Source: Brasenia schreberi
Taxonomy: Eukaryota; Streptophyta; Magnoliopsida; Nymphaeales; Cabombaceae
Length of the DNA stretch: 64,000 bases
NCBI GenBank assembly: GCA_036023115.1
Contig: JAYKKT010000091.1
Location: forward strand, 32,571,501 to 32,635,500
Direction: 5' to 3'
Made by a program: the position numbers and the translations under genes. The notes beneath the pieces are model-generated. The model was given only the letters and a program-made list of their open reading frames with translations, ran no database searches and had not been told where the DNA came from. Below, one piece after another: positions 10,584 through 23,909 of this stretch; position 1 is the stretch's first letter, and each line of letters starts with the position of its first letter.

Positions 10584-13400
10584 TCTTACTAATTATAGAA
10601 GGATAAAGAAAGTGCAATTTAGTACAAAAACACACTTAACTTTTAATAATTTTTAACTGATAAAATGTTTGATTGAAATTTCTGGTGTTTATCTTTAACA
10701 TGATCAAAGTTATACAAGAAATACAACATTCAATCGGTATTTTTGGCCCAAAAGTTCTCCAAACAGTCATCATATTCAAATCTCATAAACTGGCCAATGA
10801 GGTAGCAAACAATTAAGAAAGCAAGGTAGTATCCAACCAAGTGAGAGAATGCAGAAAGGTTTGCATTTAATCTTTACGTTTTTCAAGATTGAAAGTTACA
10901 GTTTTCTATTCTTATTAGTTATTTTACATTATTATTTTCCTTTTCTTATCACAAAGGCCTGTCCAGTTAGGATGCTCAAGCTGCATGCACAAAAAATAAT
11001 TTGAACAATGCAATTTTATTTACATAAGCTCTCTTTAGGGTTCTTTTTGTTATGCGTTCAAACATATACAATATCTTGCCAGTTTCTTGCTTTCCGAATG
11101 TTTTCCTGCACTCCAGTGATTTTCTTGGAATCTCAGGTTTGGATAAGATGAAGGAGCACACCGTTTAACCTGGGCCCACCTTGGCCTCTAGGGTCAAACA
11201 GGTCATGGTAGATAGCTTTTTCATAATACGGGCTGACATTTTCTTGCCTGGCTTCTTATATTTCCAAGGCCTGGCCAAGCAGGCCCCACAAGCCTAGCCC
11301 ATCTTTTTGTTACAAAGGGAGGCCAAAGCGGCGAAGCCTAACATTCACACATGCACACCTAGCAGTGGAACTCCCCACCAGCGGCAAGGGCATCAGACAG
11401 CCCTGCTAGTTGAGCTAACGATCTGGGTCCACATGCCCAGCCCATTTTCACAACTCTAACCATGAACATGTTTTTGAGTAGGATCTTGGTGCAAAAGTTG
11501 TAAAGTAACACATGATTGATATCTTAGATATAGTAAGAACTACAAGAAATCTGAAAATCATCTTCAATGTTGTCTTCTTATGTGAATAACAGATAAATGG
11601 AGAGAAAAGCAGGTGGTTTTCAAGTGGAGCAGCCATTTATATCTATTCACTTGGCTCAATAAAGTCATAGGTTATGGTATTCTCCTTTTATTGCACCAAG
11701 AAAAGTTGAGTTAGATTTTTTCTTCTGAGTTCAGTGAATTACCTTGAGGAGATTTCTCTCAAATTTTTTTACATATGTACTTTTGTTGGGATTTGCTATT
11801 AGTTTCCCTGCTTCGACATGCACTTTTTTAATGAATTTAGAGTCCTTTCTTCAGAAGGGTAAGCTTAGTGGAAGATACTTTTTCTTTTACAATATTTTGT
11901 AACATGAAAGGCAGATGTACAATATTTTCTTATTAGTTTTAATTATGAGAGGCTTAAGCTAGCAGCTACCTCTGAGGCCACTCTGATAGTAAAAGCGAAA
12001 TGACAAGTATCAACAACAAGGAAAGAAAAAAAGATGTAAGAATAAGAAGCTCCTTATCTACTAGTTCTTAATAGCCTAGAAACTTTAATAGAGTAAAACA
12101 GTTGGTTAAGGCACAATGGAATCCAAAAAACTAGGTGAACATGTTTTTCATGTAGAATATATGTCACATAGACACTTCTACCAGGGTGCCGCACCTGTGT
12201 TGGATACTCCAACACTCAACACACTATTGATTTTAGTTATTTTTTGTGCTACGTCATTGAGACCCTTGATGAATATCGAGCACTGATCACTTTATTAGTA
12301 AACTAACTTATAATAACAACGTTTTTTTTATTTTGTAAATTATTATCAATTAATTACACATAATCAATATATAAGCACTTTTTGGATAGTTGTATCCCCA
12401 CACCCATAATTTTCAAACATTTTCAAGCCCTCCACCTGCACACAGAGCCTAGAATCTTGTGAACTTGGAGTTTTAGCAGATTAAAGTACCAGCATTCAAT
12501 AGCCAAGAGGAAGGTTGCTGAACTTTTCTAGTAGGAAACTCACACTAGTATAAAGCTTTGCATTTAAGACAGTGTGGGCTTCCAATGACCAAGCACAAAC
12601 TAACAAATTAGGCATGAGCTATGTAGCAGCCGTCATGCAGGTCCTCATGTGATGCGTTACAGATGCAGTAATTTCTCATAATTGGTACAGGGGATTGGTG
12701 ATGTGACAGTATGGAATTGGCAGGCTATTAAGTATGGATGCAGTTAAATACTCTACGATCCAACTCTTTTTTGAATCTTGTCACGCTTCCACACATGTTC
12801 TTCCTAAATCGACCATGTGACAAGCTAGTCGTATTTCACAATTATCACATTACTTATGAATCAACAGATAGAGGGTTTCATGATGTTTTGATTTTTTTTT
12901 TCAGAAAGAAAAATCTTTACAAAGGGATGCACAAAGTATCTATATAAGGATCCAATATAAGCAACAGTACAGTTTTTACAACACTGTTCTCGCAACCTTT
13001 TGACAATAGGTGATCCGAGAAAATCAGCTTTACAACTTATTCTCTTTTGTAGCCACTGCTTAGAATAGAAGGCTGAGTTTCCACAAAAAAAGAAGAACCA
13101 TCGCAAATTGCAGATACTTTGCATATCCTTTCCCTACGGCTAAATCAAACAAATTGGAACAATACCCACCCAGGTCTACATGCAGAAATAACCTGAATGC
13201 CGACAAATTTCACATAATTCCTGGTTAAGATCAAGGAAGCATGTCACAACGCTGAGAGGTCACACACGTTCCGTGATTCCAAGCACAGTAAACCGATCAC
13301 AAAAGCAAAAGACAATATGATTTCATCATCTGCGTCAAAAGTCTGCGACAAAGTGCATATGCACACGAGACGGAGAGTACAAACCTAGATGCAGAATTCA
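10584..13400. other. No gene recognised
   Basis: Apart from the SINE at 11,304, short open frames only. Probably leader-intron sequence of the kinase gene. ORFs of 60-87 codons here show no domain or conserved phrase. Confidence 0.4.
11304..11425 (-). mobile_element. tRNA-like SINE copy 1
   Basis: Read on the minus strand: an A-box-like GTTAGCTCAACTAG, a B-box-like GGAGTTCCACTGC, then CTTTGGCCTCCCTTTGTAAC and a short A run. One of the best copies of the family. Confidence 0.6.
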
Positions 13401-13989
13401 CAGATCCTCACAGGACAAGAACAAGAACGACATAATTTCCGCAATTTGGTGGAAAACACACTGAAATAGATCATGGTAAATTACGAAAGCAGAGAAACAA
13501 GAGAACTTCTAAAATTTCAAGGAGAGTTCTCGTGAAAACAGAATTTACAGATACTGGCATCAAGGGCGAGGACAAAAATAACCCAATTTCCGAAAACTCG
13601 AATAGAAGTCCGCAAAAGCATCGTATTGTTTCCCCAAATCATAAATTCTTCTGATTTGTGTGAAAATTCCAACCGTAAAAGGCAGACAGACCCGATTCAG
13701 AAAGAGACAGACAGACAGACAGACCAGTGTAGGTTGGAACATCAGCTCCCTCGCCCTAGGGAAGGCCAAAACAACGCTGGAGAGAGTCTCCTGCTAGATC
13801 CCCTCTCAGACCAGATTCTAGAAAAGAAGAAGAACCGTCGTTGTCTTCCTCCTCCACTCCACAAGGACGCGCATAGAATTCCCCTCGTCCCCTTCCACTC
13901 AATAAGCCGACACCTTTTGTTCCACCCGCGATTCCTTCGAGGACGCCATTTATAGGCCCCCGTTGGACCCGCTCTTGCCCTCGTCTTTA

Positions 13990-16080
13990 TAGAAAAATCC
14001 GAATCAGTCTCCTCCCTACCTACCGTGACTTAGCGTGGACCTACTTGGATCGGTTCAATTCGATAGACCCGTTTTTACATGATGGTAATGCGTCGGATCC
14101 ACACCTAGTTCGAACTCGAATCCGAATCCGAGTTACAGTTTAACAACCCAAAGCAGATCCAATTATGTAAGAATTCGGTCGAATTCGATGACATCGGAAT
14201 CCAGACTGAGTGCTATCATGGTTCGAGCTTTGGATCTAAATGTTTAGCATTAGGGTTGGAGTTCCATGATACCTCAGCATATTGGATATATTCTATCTTA
14301 TTTTCTTAAAAAAATAATGGTATATGTCTAAAGGAGTTGCAACTAGCACTCCAAGTCAGTAGCTCACCTGTCTAGGGGGCTTGGGTAACATGTTGAAGGT
14401 CGTGAGTTCGATATTCCGTCTCCTATTGTAACAAAAAAAAGGAGTTTCGGGTAATTGGTTGGATATTGGATGCATCTTATCCATTGCATACGGCCCATGG
14501 TGCTTTTTGGGTCAACCAGACTTGGTTTGAGTCCATTTAACAGTCAAGTTTTGGATTTGGATCCCTAATCCTTGAATTCGGTAGCTGCGTGGTATTTTGT
14601 AATTTGTTTAGGATGCTATCGACATTTCGGATCATTCTGTAATGCGTTTGCCAAGTTGGATGGTGAAGGTAGGCATCGTTGTCATGAGGTTGGTACAAAT
14701 CTAACGAGAGTCAAGATCAAACATAAATGATTCATAAAAAATTTCTCAAATCTGAGTAACTGTTTTTAATAGATTTTTCAACGAAAACGCCATTGTCGGT
14801 GATCGGTAGTTTGTTGGATTGAGAGGAGGGGCAGACGGTCGGTTGGGGTTCATCGTTGGCCTTAGACATAACCACAAAACGGGGAAATTGTTGCCAAAAA
14901 ATGAAGGGAACCGACTCATTTTCGTGTCGTGTTGTATCTGAATGTTTTAAATTGACATGAATTCATGTCATGTCCTCGTGTCACATGTTTAAAAACAATT
15001 CTGTGTCAAAATAAGTTATGTGTCGGGTTATGTGTCGGTAATGAGTTTTGTGTCTCAAACAGGACTCGTGTCAGTAGTTGCAAGTTTTGTTTTGATACGG
15101 TGTCTACCTATTGTGTCAGTTTGGATCAGATATGGATCCAAGTATCAGTTCGGATCTAAGATAGCTTAAACAAATCCAAATTAGGTTTTGGGTGATTGTA
15201 GGGTCATTTGAGATCTGATTTAGATACGGTTTGTTACGTTAGATTCGTAGTTAAATAAATTTTACTATTTTAATTATTTATAATTATTTAAAGATTAAAA
15301 TTAGAGGATTTGGCAGTGATAAGAGTGACCCAACGGTTTGGTGATTAGATCTTAGTGCTCCTTATGTAGGGGGTTATGCATTCTTTTATAGAACCAAGTT
15401 AAAAGTGATTTTTCTTGTTTTAGATGAATTTAATTATGCATGATTGATAAATATTTTATTAATGTTTATGAAATGATGTTCGCAATTATGGGTTATTTGA
15501 TATGATTTTGAAATATAATGTGTTTGTGATATTGATTAATAAAGAGCATGTTTTGATATGCACGTGTTGTATGAACATAAAATTTAAATATTGTATGATA
15601 TGGATTGGATTTGGATATTCATGGATCTAAATATGATTTGTGAATGTGATGAACTATAATTGGTTTTAGAAATGTAATGATGTGAATACATTAGTCATAC
15701 TTGTGTGGGTTGTGTGTGGTATTTAAAGACGATCTAGCTTGAGGCGAATATAGGGTATGTTCCTGGGCACTCTACCATGTGAGAGTCGGCATGGTTACCG
15801 TCGTGGATGAGGTTACCGAGGTCACGTTAGGGAGGGTCAGACGACTCTCGTGGCCTTTGGGCAAACATAGTATGGACTGTAATTATCGTAACTAATTATG
15901 TGTGTATGCATGTGTGTGAATGTATGAGAACGTAACTAATTGTTTTAGTCGGATTAGTTCTAAAGCTATTATGAACTGGAGTTTAATCCCTACCTCGCTC
16001 TCGTACTTCAAGCAGACTGTAGCGGGTTGGGTTTGGATCTGAAGTTTGGACCTACTAAAAAAAAGCGAGCAGTTTAAGCC
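13990..16080. other. Intergenic region between kinase and methyltransferase genes
   Basis: Holds the SINE at 14,351 but no gene. 13,990-14,270 is rich in GATTCGAATCCGAATCCGAG-like phrases typical of non-autonomous plant elements. 15,720-16,060, with several GGTTACCG and GAGAGTCGG phrases, resembles LTR or internal sequence of a Gypsy-type element by texture only; no domain is visible. Confidence 0.35.
14351..14440 (+). mobile_element. tRNA-like SINE copy 2
   Basis: CAGTAGCTCACCTGTCTAGG (A-box-like), CGTGAGTTCGATATTCC (B-box-like), then CCTATTGTAAC and eight A. Same 3' end type as the other copies. Confidence 0.65.
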
Positions 16081-16506
16081 TCATCCTTTTTCTCTATTTG
16101 AACGCACCGAGTGACCCGCATGGATTTGTAAATTTAAGCCCACCTTACCCGGAACTGAGTCACGGTAGATCATTAGAGGGTAGCATTTTCTCATCTGAGA
16201 AGAAGCAAAGACTGGCAAAAGAGAGGAGCTGAATGTGGTTTGGCTCATTATGAACTCATTTTTGCTTAAATGAGTCGAAGAACACAGTGCATGAACTGGT
16301 GATAAGGAACCAGGTTGAGTATGAGGAGGTGAGGGAATGACACACCTCTGGTATGCCAGTACTGTGCCCTTCTTCTCTGGGAAAAGAAATTCACGACCAG
16401 TAGGCCTTCTACCTTCACGCGGAATTGCTCTGTTGGGCTTCCACCCATTGCAGAAAATTTTCCACTGTTGCCTCTCATAGGAGTCGAGGCCATGTCTCGG
16501 TCCCAA
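16081..16506 (-). other. Unassigned 141-codon open frame
   Basis: The longest open frame between the kinase and methyltransferase genes, with a second overlapping frame of 75 codons on the same strand (16,266-16,493). Composition is less AT-rich than its surroundings. Neither product shows a domain I recognise. It could be an exon of an unannotated gene, a captured gene fragment, or chance. Confidence 0.2.
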
Positions 16507-16796
16507 TGTAGTTGATCATCCTCGATTGATTATCAAAATACCCTTCTTCATATTCCTCAGCTCTTGGCTTTTCCATAGTTGGATTCAGCTCTCTCATAAA
16601 CTTAGTTTTCTTTAATAAGCTTACTAAGTCCCTCTCCCCTTTCCTTATAGTTCAACTAGGTGACTGTGTCGCACAAGGATGAATGCATATATGAGTAAGG
16701 TAAGATGAAGGTGTGTTCGTCTCGGGTTCGGCACGGGCTAATATAGGCTCATATGACTTAAATTTATTAACATGTATTTAAACACATCAAGTAGCA

Positions 16797-16903
16797 AAGC
16801 GAGCAATTGTCAATGGCGAGGGGGTTGTCTCACAAGCGGAAGGCCATGAGTCCAGTACCCCGTGCGTGCATCTGGTTTCGGCCTCCCCATTGTAACCCAC
16901 ACA
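16797..16903 (+). mobile_element. tRNA-like SINE copy 3
   Basis: AGCGAGCAATTGTCAATGG, then CCATGAGTCCAGTACCCCG at the B-box position and TTTCGGCCTCCCCATTGTAAC at the 3' end. The A tract is lost. The 3' end is a near-perfect match to copies 1, 5, 6 and 7. Confidence 0.6.
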
Positions 16904-17464
16904 CCCCATAAACCAGCGGACTAGTTCCAGTCATTGATCCATCATGCTCTGGTTTTGATCTGCTGCTTAGCCTCGTCTCACTAATCCAAGGAAAAGAAAG
17001 GCAAATCTTACATATTGCAAGGAAAACAAAGAACTTAATGATCTTCATTATGTAAGGTGCCAGAATAGTGTTACAAATATCAACACTGAATAAGAAATAA
17101 TTGAAGGTAAACATTAAAATACACTAACTCGTTTGATATTGTTAAAGAATCCGTTGGTGGGAGAAAAACTTGACGCGGGACGTGCCAGAGAACTCTGATT
17201 TTCCGACATCAACAGATGGTAAAGCAAATCAATTCTGAACTCAGTTTCCATCTCCTTGACTGCCTTAAAGAATATGATGCGAGCAGGATTGGAAAACAAA
17301 AAAATTACATGGACTAAAGATAAATTTGTGAAAGGTATTCTCCTCGTGATGTATCTAATATTTTCCAGAAAATAGTGGGTCTATCCTCCAAAGCTTGGCA
17401 GAAACTTCCATTCTTCGAATGATTTTATTGAATCTCTCTCTCTTGGAGAAATCACAGTATACAA

Positions 17465-20400
17465 TTATTGTGACTTGCTTGAAGAATACCAAACCTTCTT
17501 TTGGCAGATAAGAACCTTCTCCTGCTCCATGCCATATTCAATAACCTGCTTCTGGCAGTTCCATCTCATTCCCTTAGCAATGTTGAATATTGTGTCCACA
17601 AAATGTTTCGACTCACGGATAATTGCATAGCCATCTGGTCTTAGGATACGATCCATCTCAAGCAGCACATATTTCATATCGCACCTAAATGGGATTGCAA
17701 CAAACTACAATAAGAGAAGGAATTGCAACAACAATGATTTCAAACAGAAAGAGAGCAAATGTATCAAAAGTATTATGGGAAGTACATGTATAGATTCAAT
17801 GACATACCTGTGACTTTCTGCAGTAAAGAGGCTGTCAGCATGCAAGAGATCATAGGTTCGAGGATACGTAGAGAAAGCTTCACACCTAAAATAACAAGCA
17901 TACACGGTCACATACATGTTCACATGCACATGATGATGATCTGAAGGTATAGAGCATACCAGTCATGATATGTCCCGATCAAGCCTCGATCGTAAACCAC
18001 GCTTAGAGTATTAATACCATATGAAGAGACAACATTCATGACCCACACTGGGGAATCAATCAGTGCAGCAGCAAAACCCCCATACAAGGTGTTCATGTCC
18101 ATGACATTCCGAATTTTGTTGGTTCCCAAAGCTGGAAGAAAAGTCTTGTAATGCTTCAGTCTCACTTTCCACTTAGAGTCATCATGGTTGAATGCACCAG
18201 CGCTCCCTCCCTGAATGATAGTGACTCGCTCGGGTGCAGCATGAAGACGCTCAGGCCATTTTGGAAGAGATTTTAGACCAATTTTCTTCAGCTTTTGGTC
18301 TGCAACAACCACACAAGGCCGCAGTGGGACATACCAAGCAGCATCTGGCTCAAAACTATCGTCACATTTTGGTATATTGGCATCTGTTGTCGCAAGCTTG
18401 TCATAGCAGCTATTATCTGGGGACTTTTGCCAGACAGCAATGTCATCCTTTTTGTTGTACAATTTGAAGCACATTTTAGTTAGCACAGTCTGCAAATTGT
18501 TGTAGTCAGCTTTCTGATCTTCAATTGTTGTATTCCATCCGCGCCAGCGGTTTTCATAGTTTATTGGAGGGCCAGAGAGAACCCAGAAGCCTCCAGGCCG
18601 GAGTATGCGGTGTATCTCTAGAAGGTATATTCCTCCTGCAAAAGACATTTCATGTAGTAAGAAACAGACCAATCACTGGATGAAGTAAAAGAGAATGATA
18701 GATGCAAGTAGTGAATAAGAGACAGAAGCGATATATTTGGTTCTCATCGAACAAGGAGAAAGCCATAAAAAGTTATCCAATTGTGCCATATCATAAATAT
18801 GAAAGCTTCAAAAGCTAAACAAAAGATGATCTTGTACACACTTTTGACGTTCCCAAGCATTTCCAAATAAAGCCTGAAGTAAGGTAAAGAAAGATTCCTC
18901 TGCCAATCCTAAAATCTCCATTGAAGTTCAATAACCAACAAATACTCAATGCAAATCCCGATTATATAATGCTGATGTGCAATGTATTACAATCCACAGA
19001 AGCAATTTCCTCAAACCAGAGAGATTGCAGGCGGAAGTTTTACATCAACCTTTGAGAAGTTCCCATTGCTAGATGTTCAAGTGAGCATATGCTCCAATAC
19101 CAATTTGCATTGACAGGAACAATGGCCTTAAGTGCCGAATGATTTACTGCAATTACGGGTGATTCATTGGAAGCTACACAATCTCCTCACCACCTAAAGC
19201 AAGCCAAGCACAATGCTGGTTTGAACATGCATTTGTAACCCTAAAATCATTGATCATACTTCTTATTTCTTATCCATTCTCTAATGAGACCATTTATTTT
19301 TGGCATAAGCCTAAAATAGAACCTTTTCCGAAATCTCATTAGGAAAAATAAACCTATACATTCAGAAGAAAGAGAAGGATCTAGGCAATAGTTTGTCCAA
19401 GAATTGTAAATGTATTTGCCTTAAAGAGTATATCTGAGAATAAACTTCATCTAGGAAAAACATACAGTAAGTATGTGAGAAAAGATTTACCAAATTCAGT
19501 CCATGGGATCAGGCATCTTGAGCAGTGAGCCATATCAAACGAGTTTGATGGGAAAGGGAGTCTCTGAGTAGATATAATTCCTAATATTGCAGGAATACCA
19601 CGCTCCAAAGCAAACTGTACCTGGGCTTCATGATTATCTCTTGGTGCAAGGGACATGGTTAGAATTCCACGATCTAGTAAATCACCTCCCCAACTAGCAA
19701 CCTGAGACGACGTCATTTCTCTTAATGTTTACGAATTTACATGGAGGGAAGCAGAACAATAAGTGAAAAACAATTTAAATATTCACACAAACATGCATGC
19801 CTGTAGGGTTTTTTCTTTTCATGCATGAATTATTAGAAAGAAGGATGATGGACACACACCCCGCAACCAGTATCAAGAGCTGTTCGGACACTTTTATCCT
19901 TCATTCCAGGGATCAACTCCTCCATCAGATCAACATAATGACCAACTCCCTTAGGAAACATGGTGCCACCTCCCGGAAAGAGGAACTTCTCTCCCACTTT
20001 TCTTAACCAGTTTTGATTGGATTTCTCATTGTTAATCCAGTCGTAAGGAACATTTCTATAAGAAATCAGAAGGAATCAGTCACTAGCCATATGCACAAAC
20101 ACATATGTACACAGACAGAAAGTGAGTGCTGGTGCTATACCCCAAGAAATAAGCGTTGCAGAAGGAAATCTTAAAATGATATAATGTATTACCTGTACCA
20201 ACATTCATTCCTGCTCTTTGGCCAACTAATGGGCAGCTTATACCCATTTGGTGGTGGAACCAAGCATTCTTTTCTTTCAAAAATCGGAGGGCAATGGCGC
20301 TCCATAAATGACAGTCGATGCACACTGAATTTCCTCCATCTCTGTAAGAGAAGACAAGAAAATGAATTAGCACTGTCTACCACAAAGATCTTATAATCAA

Positions 20401-21863
20401 TCATATGATCATATCAAAAGACCCTTTTATGTCTTCAAGTTATGTGAAACTGAAGAGCTGCACTAATGGCGTTACAAGGTTCAGATTAAAGATGAAACTG
20501 AGGAACTTCATGTCCTAATTTCTTTATGCATTCAGACCTTTGTTCGTTCAGAGACTACTTGTGGTTGCCTAAATTACAGACTGAATAAATGGAAAGAAAC
20601 AGCTTGCAGTGGATGCCAGACCAAGCATAAATACCTTAGGATCTGTGCATGGAGTGTAGTCTTGAAATTCAATGCCACACTGTGGGAAGACAACAGGTTT
20701 AAGCTGAGGAGTAGTCTGTGCAAGTTTTGCTGTAGTTGGCTGTGAGGATACTATCGCTTTCTTTTCCATCAACGCATGCTTCTCGGAACAGAACATACCA
20801 CCAAGATAGAATGACAATGCACATAGTAGCAAACCAACCACAGATAATGGGAGAGCTCTACATTTTCTATCAGCACAAGACCCTGGCTTGGGTTCTTTCC
20901 CCTTCACCTTTTCAGAGACAGAATACCTGCACAAGAAGTTTTCTGTCTTAGACCAATTCATAACAGAAGTCCTAAAGTTACAAGTGATTGCCACAAACTT
21001 GGATCCTTCTACCCTGAAAACCAAATTTTCATTCATTTTCCCATAAACACATAGATCGAGACAGAGACTTCGAGAAGAAAACAAAGATTGGCGTTCCCTC
21101 ATTATTATCGTCATTAGTAGCATAAGGAAACTATCCCAGCATAAAGCTTCGAGGATCCCCAGGGCGTATGAGGTTTGCCTTGTGTAGTAACCGCCATTTA
21201 GAATAGAAATCTGCCTTCCCACTTAGCAACCAGAGCCCTTCCCATTAGACTAAACCCTTCTTCACCATAGCACACATCCAGTGATTGAATTTCAGCGCAT
21301 ATGCATTAAGTTGACGAAAAAAATTCTATTAGCTGTGAAAGCTTCAGGATCTTTTTTAGAGTTTTTGAAATCTTTAGAAAAGAAAAGATTGAAAAACTTA
21401 GAGAGTACAACAATTGTGGTAGAATTTTTGAAACAAACCAATATCCAGCGAGTAATTGCAGATGCAACAAAAAAAATATTAAATGAGAAAACGCAGAAAG
21501 AGATTGTAAACATAAGGAGAAGACAAAACCGATATGTATGAAAAGGCAGATAGGAACAATAGATCGATCTAATTAAAAACACAAATAATGATCTAGATCT
21601 GCATTAAACTTGTACAGATTAGTCCAACTAGCAAAATCGGCTAATACGAAAATTCAGTCAGCTCGTTGACAAGACAATGATAATTTCCAATAGAAACTAA
21701 TCTGCGACCACTGGGATCAAAGCCAAAAAACAAGAACGCTCACCAAATGGATTTGTTGGTAGTCGCAGAATCCAAACTTTCACACCATCCCAAACTAAAC
21801 CAGCCAAAAGAAAAACAACCAGCAAAGTCACAGAACATACCCAGATATGGATAACTTGGACAT
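17465..21863 (-). CDS. PMT20/PMT21-type probable methyltransferase (complete)
   Basis: Eight coding exons join without a break: 21,841-21,863, 20,635-20,926, 20,193-20,341, 19,860-20,055, 19,491-19,701, 17,960-18,635, 17,808-17,885 and 17,465-17,684, giving 1,845 nt (614 residues plus stop). Family members are about 600 residues. This is a type II Golgi protein of the plant DUF248 family (QUASIMODO2, ERD3), thought to methylate wall polysaccharides with S-adenosylmethionine. A short cytosolic tail ([14 protein letters not shown]...) precedes one membrane segment (about 33-52), then [19 protein letters not shown], the SAM-binding [17 protein letters not shown] (from residue 216), [44 protein letters not shown] and [20 protein letters not shown]. 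The start is inferred: the ATG exon at 21,863 restores frame across the intron, but a cryptic in-frame run upstream of exon 2 also exists. Closest to Arabidopsis PMT21 (ERD3) from memory. Confidence 0.93.
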
Positions 21864-22450
21864 TGATCTTCCAACACGAAGAGCCTAAGAGAAACAGATC
21901 TGCAAAAAACACAAAGAAAGAGAACTTCAGAATTTAATTATGTTATAGCATCATGTTAACTTCTTTCCATCAACAAGGAAAACAAAAAACCCACCCAGAT
22001 AGCCAATCAGAAAAGGAAAAAACAGAAAAGAATGTTTTTGAAGAGAAGAGACTGCATGAGACGGACAGGTGGTATCAGAGATAGCCCCAAGCACAGCAGA
22101 AAAGAGAAGCAAATAGTGTCGACACAGATTTGTACTATGAAGCAGTAGTGTAAATTTAAATGAAGTACCAACCTCCCCAAATCTCCCTTCCGTATGATTT
22201 GTCTCAGAAGCTAGAGAGAGAGAGAGGAAGCAAAGGCCCGCAGCGTTTTTATGAGCTTCTCATTTACTTTGTCGGCAACCGTTTCCCTGCTGCTACGGGA
22301 GTCATATCAACCTCAAAACGTCGTCTCTCTTCCTCTTTTGCGAGATCCCCGTCCTTGAATTTATCTCTCTTGCTTTGTGGCAGGTCACTCGCGCGCGCGA
22401 GAGAGAGAGAGAGAGAGGGTCACTCGTCAAGAAAAGAGTAAAAACGTCTG
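21864..22450 (-). promoter_or_regulatory. 5' leader and promoter-proximal region of the PMT gene
   Basis: The ATG exon extends up to an acceptor (TTTTTTGCAG) at 21,900-21,901. A leader intron then reaches a donor near 22,170, and an upstream leader exon rich in CT (minus strand) follows. The block at 22,383-22,417, with CGCGCGCG and a GA/CT run, is a typical pyrimidine-rich plant leader. The exact transcription start is not visible. Confidence 0.55.
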
Positions 22451-23120
22451 ACGACTTTCGAGTGGTTGAAGAGAGAGACCCACGGCGTGTATCTTTCAAG
22501 CAAACGAGGTGACCGGACTCAAATTTTGCTTCTCGATACGACAGCCAGCATTTGGTTTATATCACACGATCAGACGAGAGAAATGCCATTCTGGCACTTC
22601 TTTCCTACTCTTGGTCCAAAATCACTGCATTACAGCAACGGGGAAGAACCATGTTTCCTTTACCATCTAAGAGAATTAATGGAGTTATTTAGGAAGTGAT
22701 TAATCTTGAGGTCTGAGATTACATCGAGCCTAGACTTACAACCCCGCTTTTTACCTTGTTATGGGGCCATCAACAAAGGATGAACAGTTAAAACTAGAAC
22801 TAGAGTTCTAATTTCTAATCCCGGCCTCACAATCAAACACGCCCGAGAGAGAGATTGTTACGCACAAGTCTGGTTCAAATCTAGAAGATAGGTTGATTGG
22901 GTTGAATTGGCTTGGTGATCACCACCAGACGTGATCCGAATCGGGTCTAGATTTGGGCCAAGTTTAGCGAGTTATAACTGACATTTTTCAGGTTCAAGCT
23001 CTTGCGTTGTACAAGTTGACTCCCGATAAATCCCAATTCATAATTATCCGTGGTTTGAACTTTTGACATGTTCAATACTATCTGTTGATATAATTATCTT
23101 GATAACATATTTTTGTAACA
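22451..23120. other. Intergenic, no gene recognised
   Basis: Upstream sequence of the PMT gene. Short frames only. Confidence 0.4.
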
Positions 23121-23137
23121 TGTTAGTGGTTGGGTAT

Positions 23138-23535
23138 GACGAAGATGTTGAAACGTACAAAAGATGTTTGTAGCAGAAATTTTGATATGGATAAATGGTT
23201 ACATAAGGAAATATTGTATACATAATAAAATTATTAGAAACAAATTGAGAGTAGCACCAATAAAGGATAAAATGATGGTACATTATTTAAGACGGTTTGA
23301 ATATGTATAAATAAATATGATAAATGATGCTACTCTAAGAAGATATGAAAAACTAGATTGCGAAAATGTAAAAAGAGGAAGAGGATGAACACAAAAGTGT
23401 TGGAAATAAACTATAAAGAATGATTTAGTTTATATTGTGTTAACTGCTAGTATGGCACATGATAGGGCTATGTGGAAACAAAGAATCCATGTAGCTCACC
23501 CCATCTAATATGAGAAAAGGCTTAATTGTTGTTGT
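23138..23535 (+). mobile_element. RTE LINE, 5'-truncated (copy C)
   Basis: Carries the last 400 bases of the RTE element, ending CACCCCATCTAATATGAGAA and (TTG)n. Flanked by an 11-bp identical duplication TGTTAGTGGTT (23,121-23,131 and 23,536-23,546) that extends to 17 bp with two mismatches. Older than copy B, judged by its substitutions. Confidence 0.85.
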
Positions 23536-23799
23536 TGTTAGTGGTTTGGCATAAAAGAGTAGGGTCAGATAGTTTTGTGTCTCTCTATATGCATGCTAAT
23601 TCCGGGTCAAGATGATCTCGTGTTGCTTATGAAGCTGGTCAAGTTGGGATACGTTCCAATTGATTGGGTTTCATGTTGGACCTTAGAACTAAGTCATTTT
23701 CTTTAAGCAGATTAAGATTGTAGGTGTCCCCTAATGATTTATTTCTTTTAATTTAATTCAGGTACGTCTGGTCTGAGAAATGCAAGTTCGATATTTTCA

Positions 23800-23900
<101 letters not shown>

Positions 23901-23909
23901 GGCAGGGGA

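Larger units (their letters stand above)
9188..13960 (-). promoter_or_regulatory. Probable leader, leader introns and promoter of the kinase gene
   Basis: The first coding exon has an acceptor (CTGCAG) at about 9,202, so the leader is spliced. Between there and about 13,500 no convincing coding exon is visible, apart from inserted repeats (10,543 and 11,304). On the minus strand, CCTATAAATGG at 13,947-13,957 is a good TATA box, followed by a GC-rich leader with a GTCT microsatellite (13,703-13,720). This is the likely start of the kinase transcript, about 4.7 kb upstream of its ATG. Assignment to this gene is by position only. Confidence 0.45.

Noticed and set aside
22068..22083. GGTATCAGAG like a retrotransposon primer-binding site
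   Set aside because: No LTR end before it and no element after it; lies in the PMT leader intron.
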